Notes: generated by a model not told the origin, from the letters alone. Positions 47,887-58,162 are shown, counted from the first letter of the stretch. The stretch is DNA of 64,000 bases from Lachnospiraceae bacterium (GCA_022799175.1 JAAWNY010000006.1:1-64000), one strand, 5' to 3'. A program made the numbers and translations.

Positions 47887-49157
47887 AGGTGTTGATTGTT
47901 GGCGGCGGCGGTCGGGAACATGCAATTGCCTGGAAGGTGGCTCAAAGTCCGAAGGTGGAGAAACTTTATTGTGCACCGGGAAATGCCGGGATTGCCGAGG
48001 TGGCAGAATGTGTGGATATCGGAGTGATGGAATTTGACCGGCTGGTGACATTTGCCAGGGAAAATACGGTGGATCTGACGATAGTCGCTCCGGATGATCC
48101 GTTGGCTGCCGGAGCGGTGGATGCTTTTGAGGCAGCGGGTTTACGGGCTTTCGGGCCACGGAAAAATGCGGCCATATTGGAGGGGTCTAAGGCGTTTTCC
48201 AAAGATTTAATGAAAAAATATGGGATTCCCACGGCGTCTTATGAGACGTTTGATTCGGCGGAGGCGGCGCTGGCCTATTTGGAACAGGCAAAGATGCCGA
48301 TTGTGCTAAAAGCGGATGGTTTGGCACTGGGAAAGGGAGTCCTGATATGTAATACGCTTAAAGAGGCGAAGATGGGCGTACAGACGCTGATGCTCGACAA
48401 ACAGTTCGGGATCGCCGGCAACCGAATCGTGATCGAGGAGTTCATGACCGGGCGGGAGGTATCGGTGCTGTCTTTTGTGGATGGCAAAAATATCCGGGTT
48501 ATGACCTCCGCACAGGATCATAAGCGGGCAAAGGATGGGGATCAGGGGCTCAATACCGGTGGTATGGGGACTTTTTCACCCAGTCCATTCTACACAAAAG
48601 AGATCGATGATTTCTGTCGGAAATATATTTATCAGCCAACGGTGGACGCTATGCGGGCGGAGAACCGGGAATTTAAGGGAATCATTTTCTTTGGCTTGAT
48701 GCTGACCAAAGATGGGCCGCGGGTGTTAGAGTACAATGCCCGTTTCGGAGATCCAGAGACCCAGGTAGTGCTGCCGCGGATGAAGAATGATATTGTGGAA
48801 GTGTTTGAGGCGTGCATTGACGGTACTTTGGATCAAGTGGAGCTGGAGTTTGCCGACAATGCAGCGGTGTGTGTGGTACTGGCCTCGGATGGATATCCAG
48901 AACATTATGAAAAGGGTTATCCGATTCTTGGCCTGGAGCGGTTTACAAAAGCGGATGGCTACTATGTGTTCCATGCGGGAAGCAAATGGGATGCCAATGG
49001 CGCCATTGTCACCAACGGCGGTCGCGTTCTGGGAGTGACAGCTACCGGAAGCAATCTGAAAGAGGCTCGGGCGAGAGCATATGAGGCGACGAAATGGGTG
49101 GAATTTGAAAATAAGTATATGCGGCAGGATATTGGGAAGGCGATTGATGAGATGTAA
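47883..49157 (+). CDS. purD: Phosphoribosylamine-glycine ligase
   Basis: VLIVGGGGREHAIAWK, LKADGLALGKGV, NARFGDPETQVVLPR. Confidence 0.97.
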   Translation: MKVLIVGGGGREHAIAWKVAQSPKVEKLYCAPGNAGIAEVAECVDIGVMEFDRLVTFARENTVDLTIVAPDDPLAAGAVDAFEAAGLRAFGPRKNAAILEGSKAFSKDLMKKYGIPTASYETFDSAEAALAYLEQAKMPIVLKADGLALGKGVLICNTLKEAKMGVQTLMLDKQFGIAGNRIVIEEFMTGREVSVLSFVDGKNIRVMTSAQDHKRAKDGDQGLNTGGMGTFSPSPFYTKEIDDFCRKYIYQPTVDAMRAENREFKGIIFFGLMLTKDGPRVLEYNARFGDPETQVVLPRMKNDIVEVFEACIDGTLDQVELEFADNAAVCVVLASDGYPEHYEKGYPILGLERFTKADGYYVFHAGSKWDANGAIVTNGGRVLGVTATGSNLKEARARAYEATKWVEFENKYMRQDIGKAIDEM

Positions 49158-49295
49158 TCAATATCCAAGGATAACGAAAGGACGGCAAAGTCAGAAATGG
49201 CTTTGCTGTTTAATGGATTCGGCTGCTACATCTCGACTATGGCCTCCTCTTGTGATATACTAAAACCGTATGGAATCACAAAAGGAGGCATTTTT

Positions 49296-52064
49296 ATGGG
49301 CGAACAGGCAGAGGAAAAGAAGCTTGAAAAGCCAATAAAACACATTTGTGCGGGTCTGTTGGCCCATGTGGATGCAGGAAAAACCACCTTGTCAGAGAGA
49401 ATTTTGTATCTGACTGGCCGGATTCGCAAGCTAGGTAGAGTGGATACGGGAGATACTTATCTGGATACTTATGAGATGGAGCGTTCCCGAGGAATTACGA
49501 TTTTTTCTAAGCAGGCAGTATTTCCTTTGGATGACTGGTGGGTGACGCTGTTGGATACTCCTGGCCATGTGGATTTTTCAGCAGAGATGGAGCGGACTTT
49601 GCAGGTATTGGATTATGCGGTTTTAGTGATTAGTGGAGCGGATGGCGTGCAGGGACATACAAAAACGTTGTGGCGGTTGTTGAAGCGATATGAGATTCCC
49701 TGCTTTCTGTTTGTCAATAAGATGGATCAGGAGGGGACAGATCGGAAACGATTGCTGGAAGAACTGCAGAGAGGGTTGGATGAAAATTGTCTGGATTTTG
49801 GACAGCCACCAAAGGAGCTGTGGGAAAATCTCGCTATGTGTGAGGAGGAGATGCTGGAAAGATATCTGGAAACGGGGAGAATCGAGATCAGACAGATGCA
49901 ATCCTTGATTGCCAGACGAAAAGTGTTTCCTTGCTGGTTCGGCTCTGCATTGCGGGGGGATGGCGTGGAGGTCATGCTGAAAGGGCTTTCTGACTTGATG
50001 TGTTGTCCGGATGTTAGAGAGGAGTTTGGAGCTAAAGTATTCAAGATTTCACGGGATGGGCAGGGAAACCGGCTTACCCATATGAAGATTACAGGTGGAA
50101 AATTACAGGTGAAAGATTGGCTGCCCGGAAAGGAAGAGGAAAAGATCAACCAGATTCGAATCTATTCCGGTGCGAAATATGAAACGGTGCAGGTGGCAGA
50201 GGCCGGAATGGTCTGTGCAGTGACAGGGCCGATGACGACTCGTCCGGGACAGGGATTGGGAATCGAGGAGGAGTCAGAGCTTCCGGTTTTGGAACCCGTG
50301 ATGAGCTACCAGATTTTGGCGCCGGAAGGCTGCGATATCCATCGCCTGCTCAAGGATCTACGACAGTTGGAGGAGGAAGAGCCACAACTGCATATTGTCT
50401 GGAATGAGGAGCTTCAGGAGATTCACGCTCAAGTGATGGGAGAGATTCAGATTGATATCTTGAAAAATCAGATTCAGGAACGTTTTGGAATGAAGGTGGA
50501 ATTTGACGCCGGAAATATCGTCTACAAGGAAACGATTGTAAAAGCAGTGGAAGGGGTAGGTCATTTTGAGCCTCTGCGCCATTATGCAGAAGTACATTTG
50601 CTGATGGAGCCAGCAGAGCGGGGAAGCGGGCTGCAGTTTGAGACTTGTTGCAGCGAGGATGTTCTGGATCGGAACTGGCAGCGATTGATTTTGTCGCATC
50701 TGGAAGAAAAGCTTCACCGGGGAGTACGGACAGGGGCGGAACTCACCGATATGCGGATTACTCTGATATCTGGCCGGGCACATCAGAAGCATACGGAAGG
50801 CGGAGATTTCCGGCAGGCTACTTACCGCGCGGTGCGCCAGGGATTGCGCGAGGCAGGCTGCCAGTTGTTAGAACCTTATTATGCTTTCCGTTTGGAGGTG
50901 CCAGGGGAAAATGTGGGACGTGCTATGTCGGATCTGGAACGGATGCAGGGAACGTTTGCCGCTCCTTGTCTGGAAGGAGAAATGGCAGTGCTGACGGGAA
51001 GCGCGCCCGTTGTCTGCCTTCAGGACTATCCACAGGAGGTAATCCGGTATACCCGGGGCAGAGGACGGCTGTTTTGTGTGCTTGAGGGATACAGGCATTG
51101 TCACAATGAGGAAGAGATTGTTGCAGCAATTGGATATGATCCCGAAGCCGATCTGGACAATCCCACAGGCTCTGTGTTTTGTTCGCATGGGGCCGGATTT
51201 GTGGTGCCTTGGGATCAGGTGAAGAATTATATGCATGTGGAAGGAATGAGGACAGAAGGACTGTCGAAAGAAACCGGCCTTTTACTGGGGAATGCGCCGG
51301 AGGGAAGAAGGGAACGAGATCTTGAGAGCAGAACGTTTCCGGGCGGCATGGAGCAGAGCAGAGGCGGACTGCCCTTTGGGGCAGAAGATAAGGAGTTAGA
51401 GGCAATTTTTGCCCGCACCTACGGAACCCCCAAAAGAAGACAAGCCTTCGAGAATGGGCCGCGTCAGGTAAGATACGAGGGGAAGAAGGACGATTCCTAT
51501 GGGGCCAAAAATCCAACCGCTTTCGGGCAGAAGAAAGAGAAGAAGGAAGAGTATCTTCTGGTGGATGGCTATAATATTATTTATGCCTGGGAGGAACTGC
51601 GCGAGCTGGCGAAGGAAACCATAGACGGAGCAAGACATCAGCTGATGGATATCTTGTGCAATTATCAGGCATTCCGGCAGTGTATTTTGATTGTAGTATT
51701 TGATGCCTATAAGGTTGCTGGAAATACCGGTCATACCATGAATTATCATAATATTCATGTGGCTTACACCAAAGAGGCGGAAACAGCCGATCAATACATC
51801 GAAAAATTCGCCTATCAGATGGGAAAAAATGCACATGTGACAGTAGCTACTTCCGATGGCCTAGAGCAGCTCATCATTCGTGGAGCTGGCTGCCTGCTTC
51901 TGTCGGCCCGGGATTTGAAAGAGGATATTGAGCGCACAAAGCAGCTAATTCGGGAGGAACAGGAGAAGCTGCCCCGGGGAGGCAAGATTTCTTTTTTTCA
52001 AAACGCAGACGAAGAGCTGGTTGCGCACCTAGAAGCGATTCGCCTTAATAATTCTGATGCGTGA
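49296..52064 (+). CDS. TetM-like (ribosomal-protection-type) translational GTPase fused to C-terminal YacP/Rae1-like NYN endoribonuclease domain
   Basis: G1 AHVDAGKTTLSE, RGITIF, DTPGHVDFSAEMER, NKMDQEG, then from ~51550 YLLVDGYNIIYAWEEL...ILIVVFDAYKV...HVAYTKEAETADQYIEK...VTVATSDGLEQLIIRGAGCLLLSARDL. Confidence 0.92.
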   Translation: MGEQAEEKKLEKPIKHICAGLLAHVDAGKTTLSERILYLTGRIRKLGRVDTGDTYLDTYEMERSRGITIFSKQAVFPLDDWWVTLLDTPGHVDFSAEMERTLQVLDYAVLVISGADGVQGHTKTLWRLLKRYEIPCFLFVNKMDQEGTDRKRLLEELQRGLDENCLDFGQPPKELWENLAMCEEEMLERYLETGRIEIRQMQSLIARRKVFPCWFGSALRGDGVEVMLKGLSDLMCCPDVREEFGAKVFKISRDGQGNRLTHMKITGGKLQVKDWLPGKEEEKINQIRIYSGAKYETVQVAEAGMVCAVTGPMTTRPGQGLGIEEESELPVLEPVMSYQILAPEGCDIHRLLKDLRQLEEEEPQLHIVWNEELQEIHAQVMGEIQIDILKNQIQERFGMKVEFDAGNIVYKETIVKAVEGVGHFEPLRHYAEVHLLMEPAERGSGLQFETCCSEDVLDRNWQRLILSHLEEKLHRGVRTGAELTDMRITLISGRAHQKHTEGGDFRQATYRAVRQGLREAGCQLLEPYYAFRLEVPGENVGRAMSDLERMQGTFAAPCLEGEMAVLTGSAPVVCLQDYPQEVIRYTRGRGRLFCVLEGYRHCHNEEEIVAAIGYDPEADLDNPTGSVFCSHGAGFVVPWDQVKNYMHVEGMRTEGLSKETGLLLGNAPEGRRERDLESRTFPGGMEQSRGGLPFGAEDKELEAIFARTYGTPKRRQAFENGPRQVRYEGKKDDSYGAKNPTAFGQKKEKKEEYLLVDGYNIIYAWEELRELAKETIDGARHQLMDILCNYQAFRQCILIVVFDAYKVAGNTGHTMNYHNIHVAYTKEAETADQYIEKFAYQMGKNAHVTVATSDGLEQLIIRGAGCLLLSARDLKEDIERTKQLIREEQEKLPRGGKISFFQNADEELVAHLEAIRLNNSDA

Positions 52065-52180
52065 TCCATAAATTTCCGTCCAAAATCTTGCAAAACGGTT
52101 CAAAATAAAGTACAATGGACACGAAAACCGTGTACGGCAAAGGACCGGTACCCCCGGTCGTTAAATAAAGGAGATTTCGC

Positions 52181-53722
52181 ATGAGTAAGAAACCAGTAGT
52201 ATTGATGATCCTTGATGGATATGGTCTCAATGACAATTGTGAGGCGAATGCAGTTTGTGAAGGCAAGACGCCGGTAATGGATCAATTGATGAGCCAGTGT
52301 CCTTTTGTAAAAGGACAGGCCAGCGGATTGGCAGTGGGACTGCCAGAGGGACAGATGGGGAATTCGGAGGTGGGACATCTGAACATGGGCGCCGGAAGAA
52401 TTGTCTATCAGGAGCTGACCCGCATTACCAAGTCGATTCAGGATGGAGATTTCTTTGAGAATAAGGCATTTATGGCAGCAGTGGAGAACTGTAAGAAGAA
52501 CGATTCTGCCCTGCATCTTTATGGACTGGTGTCGGATGGCGGAGTGCACAGCCACAATACTCATATTTATGGTCTTCTGGAGCTGGCAAAGAGAAATGGT
52601 CTTGAGAAAGTATATGTACACTGCTTTTTGGATGGCAGAGATACGCCTCCCACTTCGGGCCGGGATTATGTGGCAGCGCTCGAGCAGGAGATGAAGAAAC
52701 TGGGAGTCGGTAAAGTGGCTACTGTGGCGGGACGCTATTATGCCATGGATCGGGATAAGAACTGGGATCGGGTAAAGATTGCTTATGATGCCCTGACAAA
52801 GAGTGAAGGTCCAAAGAGCGAGAGTGCGACCGGTGCGATCCAGGCATCTTATGATGAAGGGAAGACAGACGAGTTTATGATGCCGACTGTGATTACCGAA
52901 AATGGTTCTCCGGTGGCGGCAATCCAGGAAAAGGATTCGATTATTTTTTACAATTTCCGGCCGGATCGTGCCAGAGAGCTTACCCATGTATTCTGTGATG
53001 ACGTGTTTGATGGCTTTGACAGGGGAGAACGAGTAAAAACCACTTATGTATGTTTTACCGATTACGATGAGACCATTGGCAACAAGCTGGTTGCGTTTGA
53101 GAAGGAGAGCATTACCAATACCTTCGGAGAATTTTTGGCGGCTCATGGCCGGAAACAGGCGAGGATTGCCGAGACGGAAAAGTATGCTCATGTGACATTT
53201 TTCTTTAATGGTGGCATAGAAGAGCCGAATGAGGGAGAAGAGCGATTTTTGATTCCGTCGCCCAAGGAAGTTGCCACTTATGATTTGAAGCCGGAGATGA
53301 GCGCGCCTGCGGTGTGTGATAAGCTGGTGGAAGTGATTCGTTCCGGAAAGTACGACGTGGTTATTATCAATTTTGCCAATCCAGATATGGTGGGTCATAC
53401 GGGAGTGGAAACGGCGGCGATTCAGGCAATTGAAGCAGTCGATCATTGCGTTGGCCGGGTGGTGGATGCTATCAAAGAGACCGATGGTGTGATGTTTATC
53501 TGCGCCGATCATGGAAATGCAGAACAGTTGATCGATTATGAGACTGGTGAGCCGTTTACTGCTCATACGACCAATCCAGTGCCCTTTATTCTGGTAAATG
53601 CGGACCCGGCATATAAGCTGAGAGAAGGGGGCTGTCTGGCAGATATTGCGCCCACACTGATCGAGTTGATGGGGTTAGAGCAGCCCAAAGAGATGACAGG
53701 AAAATCTTTGCTGATTCAGTAA
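52181..53722 (+). CDS. gpmI: 2,3-bisphosphoglycerate-independent phosphoglycerate mutase
   Basis: MILDGYGLNDNCEANAV, GLPEGQMGNSEVGHLNMGAGRIVYQELTRI, DHGNAEQLID. Confidence 0.98.
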   Translation: MSKKPVVLMILDGYGLNDNCEANAVCEGKTPVMDQLMSQCPFVKGQASGLAVGLPEGQMGNSEVGHLNMGAGRIVYQELTRITKSIQDGDFFENKAFMAAVENCKKNDSALHLYGLVSDGGVHSHNTHIYGLLELAKRNGLEKVYVHCFLDGRDTPPTSGRDYVAALEQEMKKLGVGKVATVAGRYYAMDRDKNWDRVKIAYDALTKSEGPKSESATGAIQASYDEGKTDEFMMPTVITENGSPVAAIQEKDSIIFYNFRPDRARELTHVFCDDVFDGFDRGERVKTTYVCFTDYDETIGNKLVAFEKESITNTFGEFLAAHGRKQARIAETEKYAHVTFFFNGGIEEPNEGEERFLIPSPKEVATYDLKPEMSAPAVCDKLVEVIRSGKYDVVIINFANPDMVGHTGVETAAIQAIEAVDHCVGRVVDAIKETDGVMFICADHGNAEQLIDYETGEPFTAHTTNPVPFILVNADPAYKLREGGCLADIAPTLIELMGLEQPKEMTGKSLLIQ

Positions 53723-53736
53723 TCTGGCAAAAAATT

Positions 53737-53774
53737 CGGGCGAACAGAAATCGTAGTAGATTTCTGTTCGCCCG
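53737..53774 (-). terminator. Strong hairpin terminator between convergent genes; U-run in the minus direction
   Basis: Perfect 16-bp stem CGGGCGAACAGAAATC / GATTTCTGTTCGCCCG; AATTTTTTG follows on the minus strand. Confidence 0.8.
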
Positions 53775-53790
53775 GGATGATAGTTCTCTT

Positions 53791-54510
53791 TTACTTATTC
53801 TTTTTTTCTTTTTTAATACCAGCCAGTTCGGCCAGTTGTAATGCTGTCTGGTGAATCTCTAGATCGCCGGTTTTCAGATCTTCCCTTTCCTTCAAATATT
53901 GAAAAAAACCTTTCGGATGAAAGACAAAGGCCGGAGTGGATTCCAGCACAGCCTGGGGATTGGTAAATACAGTTACAATCTCTAGACTGGCAGAGATCCC
54001 GGCACATTCCATGGCAGAACGGATCAGCGCTTGTTGTTCCTGACAAGCCTTTAAAGGGTTGTCAAAGGTTTTGTCTTCTTCATTGATATGTTGACGCCAG
54101 GAGGCAGAGAGTCCGGCCGGTTCTTTGCGGTTACCGGGGGCAATCGTTCCGCCAAAGCCCAGACAATACACACCTATAATACCTCCGGGAGCCACGAGTA
54201 ATGCGGTAAGACGGGCAACATTCCCATTATGACTGACAGTACCAGGAGCGACAAGGCGCATGCCATTTTTGGAGGAGAAGCGCAAAAGCTGAGCGACAAA
54301 AGCAGTCAGTTCATTTTTGGTACCATTGCGGATACGAGGCTTGCGAGGCGATTTGGTTAGCGGTTCGGCTTCCGACTCTTTGAGGCTGCGAATGCCGAAC
54401 AGCATCCGGGTGATATCCTTTCCGGTTCGTTTTTGGAGAATCGGAATCAGGAGAATCATCACGAATGCTAAGATGGCAATGAACAGGAACTGTTGTGAGG
54501 GATTATCCAT
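53791..54510 (-). CDS. Membrane-anchored hypothetical protein, weakly NERD-like
   Basis: N-terminal TM then HNGNVARLTALLVAPGGIIGVYCLGFGGTI. Confidence 0.6.
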   Translation of the reverse strand: MDNPSQQFLFIAILAFVMILLIPILQKRTGKDITRMLFGIRSLKESEAEPLTKSPRKPRIRNGTKNELTAFVAQLLRFSSKNGMRLVAPGTVSHNGNVARLTALLVAPGGIIGVYCLGFGGTIAPGNRKEPAGLSASWRQHINEEDKTFDNPLKACQEQQALIRSAMECAGISASLEIVTVFTNPQAVLESTPAFVFHPKGFFQYLKEREDLKTGDLEIHQTALQLAELAGIKKEKKNK

Positions 54511-54560
54511 AGTTTTTTGTTCCTTTCTGTCAAGCCGTTTCTGGCTTTGAATTTGGATAT

Positions 54561-55292
54561 TTATGAATCCGGATAAAGACGGCTATAGATTTCTTCTGTC
54601 AATAAATCGACGTAGGAGGGATTGGAAAGGTCATGATTCGTGACCAGGATGTCCTGGATCAATTCAAAACGCTTCAAGCTGAGTTCTTCGAAAATTAACT
54701 CTCCATATTCCCGGGAAATCTGTTCATCGAGCGTTTGTCCGGTGTAGCTGTCAACAAACCACTGAATCAGTTTTTGGGTTTGGAGTTCTTCTTGTCCGAT
54801 CTGTTCTTTAATATTTTTGGCATCCCGGATTGTCTTGACAGCAACCAACAAAGAAACGACTCCCAGAATCGATAGGACTGCCTTTCCTATGATGCCCAGA
54901 GGAAGTGAAATAATATCCAGCCAAAAAAGAACGGAAAAGACGATCAGCACACCACCCACAAGGAAAAAGGCAGAAGCAGATGATTTTAAGTCGTCATATT
55001 GTTCGGATTTTTTGACATATACGCGGGTGGGAGGGAGGCCGTGCCTCCGATTGAAAGCAGGAGAAGGAGTAGCGTTTTCCTCTTTTGTCTGGTCGTCAAT
55101 CTCATCCGTGATATCTTCACCCATTGAAAGTTGGGCTTGATATTCGGCATGCGCACGAGCCAGAGTTTCTTCTTGTTCTTGTCTTTTCAGGGCATCGGAG
55201 ACTTCCTTGGATTCCATAAGAGCACTGCCGCAATCACTGCATACGGTGATTCCTTCGATAAATTCCATATCGCATTTTGGACAATAAGGCAT
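54561..55292 (-). CDS. Zinc-ribbon membrane protein, hypothetical
   Basis: N-terminal CPKCDMEFIEGITVCSDCGSAL zinc ribbon and two TM segments. Confidence 0.7.
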   Translation of the reverse strand: MPYCPKCDMEFIEGITVCSDCGSALMESKEVSDALKRQEQEETLARAHAEYQAQLSMGEDITDEIDDQTKEENATPSPAFNRRHGLPPTRVYVKKSEQYDDLKSSASAFFLVGGVLIVFSVLFWLDIISLPLGIIGKAVLSILGVVSLLVAVKTIRDAKNIKEQIGQEELQTQKLIQWFVDSYTGQTLDEQISREYGELIFEELSLKRFELIQDILVTNHDLSNPSYVDLLTEEIYSRLYPDS

Positions 55293-55452
55293 ATTGATAT
55301 CCTCCCTGGGTTGTAATCAAACTTTTTTCATTATAATCCAAGCTGCTGGATCCGTCCAGTAATTTTACAAAATATTGCTTCACATTCCCGGAGAAATAGG
55401 ATAAAATGAAGGGAAGTTCGAATTCTTAAAAAAAGAAGGCAGGGAGGATGCC

Positions 55453-57234
55453 ATGAAAACATCAATGTTGTTGAAACGTTTTTTGCCTTATTATAAAAGA
55501 TATTGGAAGATAATGGTTTTTGATCTTCTTTGTGCGTCATTGACGACCGTATGTGAGTTGGTGTTTCCTATGTTACTTCGGTATATTACCAATCAGGGAA
55601 TGGAGGAATTGGCATCGATTACGGTGGGGATGATTCTGCGGATTGGCGGAATTTATTTTGTGTTACGCATCATAGATGGTCTTGCGGCTTTTTATATGGC
55701 ATATACCGGTCATGTGATGGGAACACGGATTGAGACAGATATGAGACAAGATGCCTTTGAGCATTTACAAAAATTATCTGACAGTTATTTTAATAATACG
55801 AAGGTTGGCCAAATTATGTCACGGATTACTAGCGATCTGTTTGATGTGACAGAGTTTGCGCATCACTGTCCGGAAGAGTTTTTCATTGCCTTTTTGAAAG
55901 CAGTGATTTCTTTTGGGATTTTATCGCGGATCAACCTGCTGCTGACGGTGATTGTTTTTATGTTCATTCCTATTATGGTTTTGTCGTGCACCTACTTTAA
56001 CTTAAAGGTGAAACAGGCATTTCGGAGACAACGGCAGCAGATAGGAGAGCTGAATGCTCGCATTGAGGATAATCTGTTAGGCAACCGGGTAGTGCGGGCT
56101 TTTGCCAATCAGAATATTGAGATCGAGAAATTTCGTCAGGATAATCAGGCATTTCTGACAATCAAACGGGAAAGCTATCTGTATATGGCAGCATTTCAGG
56201 ATACCATCCGCATGTTTGATGGCCTGATGTATGTGGTGGTGATTGTGGCAGGTGGAATCTTTATGATAAAGGAACAGATTGAGCCAGGGGACTTGGTGGC
56301 TTATACTCTGTATGTGACAACACTGTTGACTACGATTCGCCGGATTATTGAGTTTGCGGAACAATTCCAGCGAGGGATGACCGGTATTGAGCGGTTTGCG
56401 GAAATCATGGATTCAAAAGTTGAGATTCTAGATGAGCCGGGGGCGAAGCCATTAGAAGAAGTACAAGGGTCTATCCGTTTTGACCATGTCAGTTTTGAGT
56501 ATCCGGATGATCATAATTCAGTATTGACGGATATCAGCCTTTCCATTCGTCCGGGGGAGCGGATTGCGCTAGTAGGGCCTTCCGGCGGCGGAAAGACTAC
56601 CTTATGTAATTTGATTCCACGATTTTATGATACGACGCAAGGAGAGATTCGGATTGATGGACGAGAACTCAAAGGGATTACGCTGCAAAGCCTGCGGACG
56701 AACATTGGGATTGTTCAACAAGATGTGTATCTGTTTTCCGGAACGGTGTATGACAATATTTCTTATGGAAGTCCGGAAGCATCAAGGGATGAGGTGGTAA
56801 AGGCCGCCAAGTTAGCAGGCGCTCATGCGTTTATTCAGGATTTGAAACATGGATATGACACGTATGTGGGAGAACGAGGAGTGAAGCTTTCGGGAGGACA
56901 GAAGCAAAGAATCAGTATTGCCCGTGTATTTCTGAAAAATCCAGCTATTTTGATTTTGGATGAGGCCACATCGGCTTTGGATAACGAGAGTGAACACTTG
57001 GTTTCTCAGTCTCTGGAGCGCTTAGCTGAGGGCAGAACTACGTTGACGATTGCTCATCGCCTGACAACGATTCAGAATGCGGATCGGATTTTGGTGCTGG
57101 CAGAAGGCCGGATTCAGGAAGAGGGAAATCACCAGGAGCTTTTGAAAAAACAAGGAATCTATTATCAGCTATATCAATCGGCACAAGAACAAGATCCAGA
57201 TATGGAAGAATTTGAGAATGGAAGGGAAGCATAA
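55453..57234 (+). CDS. ABC transporter ATP-binding/permease (MsbA/LmrA-type exporter)
   Basis: ABC TM domain; Walker A GPSGGGKTTL; signature LSGGQKQRISIARVFLK. Confidence 0.96.
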   Translation: MKTSMLLKRFLPYYKRYWKIMVFDLLCASLTTVCELVFPMLLRYITNQGMEELASITVGMILRIGGIYFVLRIIDGLAAFYMAYTGHVMGTRIETDMRQDAFEHLQKLSDSYFNNTKVGQIMSRITSDLFDVTEFAHHCPEEFFIAFLKAVISFGILSRINLLLTVIVFMFIPIMVLSCTYFNLKVKQAFRRQRQQIGELNARIEDNLLGNRVVRAFANQNIEIEKFRQDNQAFLTIKRESYLYMAAFQDTIRMFDGLMYVVVIVAGGIFMIKEQIEPGDLVAYTLYVTTLLTTIRRIIEFAEQFQRGMTGIERFAEIMDSKVEILDEPGAKPLEEVQGSIRFDHVSFEYPDDHNSVLTDISLSIRPGERIALVGPSGGGKTTLCNLIPRFYDTTQGEIRIDGRELKGITLQSLRTNIGIVQQDVYLFSGTVYDNISYGSPEASRDEVVKAAKLAGAHAFIQDLKHGYDTYVGERGVKLSGGQKQRISIARVFLKNPAILILDEATSALDNESEHLVSQSLERLAEGRTTLTIAHRLTTIQNADRILVLAEGRIQEEGNHQELLKKQGIYYQLYQSAQEQDPDMEEFENGREA

Positions 57235-57252
57235 CAGAAGGGAGCTAACGAG

Positions 57253-58131
57253 ATGAAGACAGCAGTAGTGACAGACAGTAATAGTGGGATCACGCAGAGC
57301 GAGGGGAAGCAGCTGGGAATATTTGTGATACCGATGCCTTTTATGATTGAAGGAGAGACGTATGAGGAGGATATCAGCCTGACACAAGAGGAATTTTATG
57401 AACGTTTGAAAGAGGATGCAGATATCTCTACTTCTCAGCCTTCGCCAGAGACGGTGATGAATCTGTGGGATCAGGTCTTGAAGGAGTATGACGAGATTAT
57501 CCATATACCGATGTCCAGTGGATTAAGTAGTTCTTGCCAGACCGCACAAATGTTGGCGGAAGATTACGATGGCCGGGTGCAGGTGGTAGATAACCGGCGT
57601 ATCTCGATCACGCAGCGTCAGGCAGTGATGGATGCGCGAGAGATGGCAAAGCGGAATATGAGTGGAGAAGAGATTCGTAAAGAGCTAGAAAAGAGCAGTA
57701 TGGAATCTAGCATTTATATTACGATTGATACTTTGAAATATCTGAAAAAAGGTGGGAGAATCACACCAGCAGCAGCGGCGCTAGGAACACTTTTACGTTT
57801 AAAACCAGTTCTGCAAATCCAAGGCGATAAGCTGGATGCCTTTTCCAAAGCGCGGACAATGAAACAGGCGAAGTCTACGATGCTGGCGGCGATTGCTCAG
57901 GATTTGAAGAATCGTTTTGGGGATCCGGAGGCAGAGCATACCTGGATTGCTGTAGCACATACCTGTAATTATGAGGCAGCCAAAGAGTTTGTGGAGGAAT
58001 TGAGGACGCTGTATCCCAAGACGGGAAATATTATCGCAGATCCGTTGTCTTTAAGTGTAGCCTGTCATATCGGACCTGGCGCTTTGGCAGTGGCAGTGAC
58101 TCGTCATTTGCCTGAAAATATTGGAAAATAG
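57253..58131 (+). CDS. DegV family fatty-acid-binding protein
   Basis: VTDSNSGITQSEGKQLGIFVIPMPFMIEGETYEEDISLTQEEFYERL, TSQPSPETVMNLW. Confidence 0.95.
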   Translation: MKTAVVTDSNSGITQSEGKQLGIFVIPMPFMIEGETYEEDISLTQEEFYERLKEDADISTSQPSPETVMNLWDQVLKEYDEIIHIPMSSGLSSSCQTAQMLAEDYDGRVQVVDNRRISITQRQAVMDAREMAKRNMSGEEIRKELEKSSMESSIYITIDTLKYLKKGGRITPAAAALGTLLRLKPVLQIQGDKLDAFSKARTMKQAKSTMLAAIAQDLKNRFGDPEAEHTWIAVAHTCNYEAAKEFVEELRTLYPKTGNIIADPLSLSVACHIGPGALAVAVTRHLPENIGK

Positions 58132-58162
58132 AGAGAAATATGGCGGCAGGAGACGAAATAGA

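Noticed and set aside
47221-48159. 312-aa minus-strand ORF over purN/purD
   Set aside because: Antisense to strongly conserved purine genes; no recognisable domain
49296-52064. Acquired tetracycline-resistance gene (tetM/O/W)
   Set aside because: Only moderately TetM-like, carries a Rae1-like C-terminal domain, sits among housekeeping genes (purD/gpmI) and has no mobile element flanks; resistance cannot be inferred
52100-53566. 488-aa minus-strand ORF antisense to gpmI
   Set aside because: Lies entirely over a clearly conserved gpmI CDS; typical shadow ORF from codon bias, with low-complexity H/I/R-rich translation
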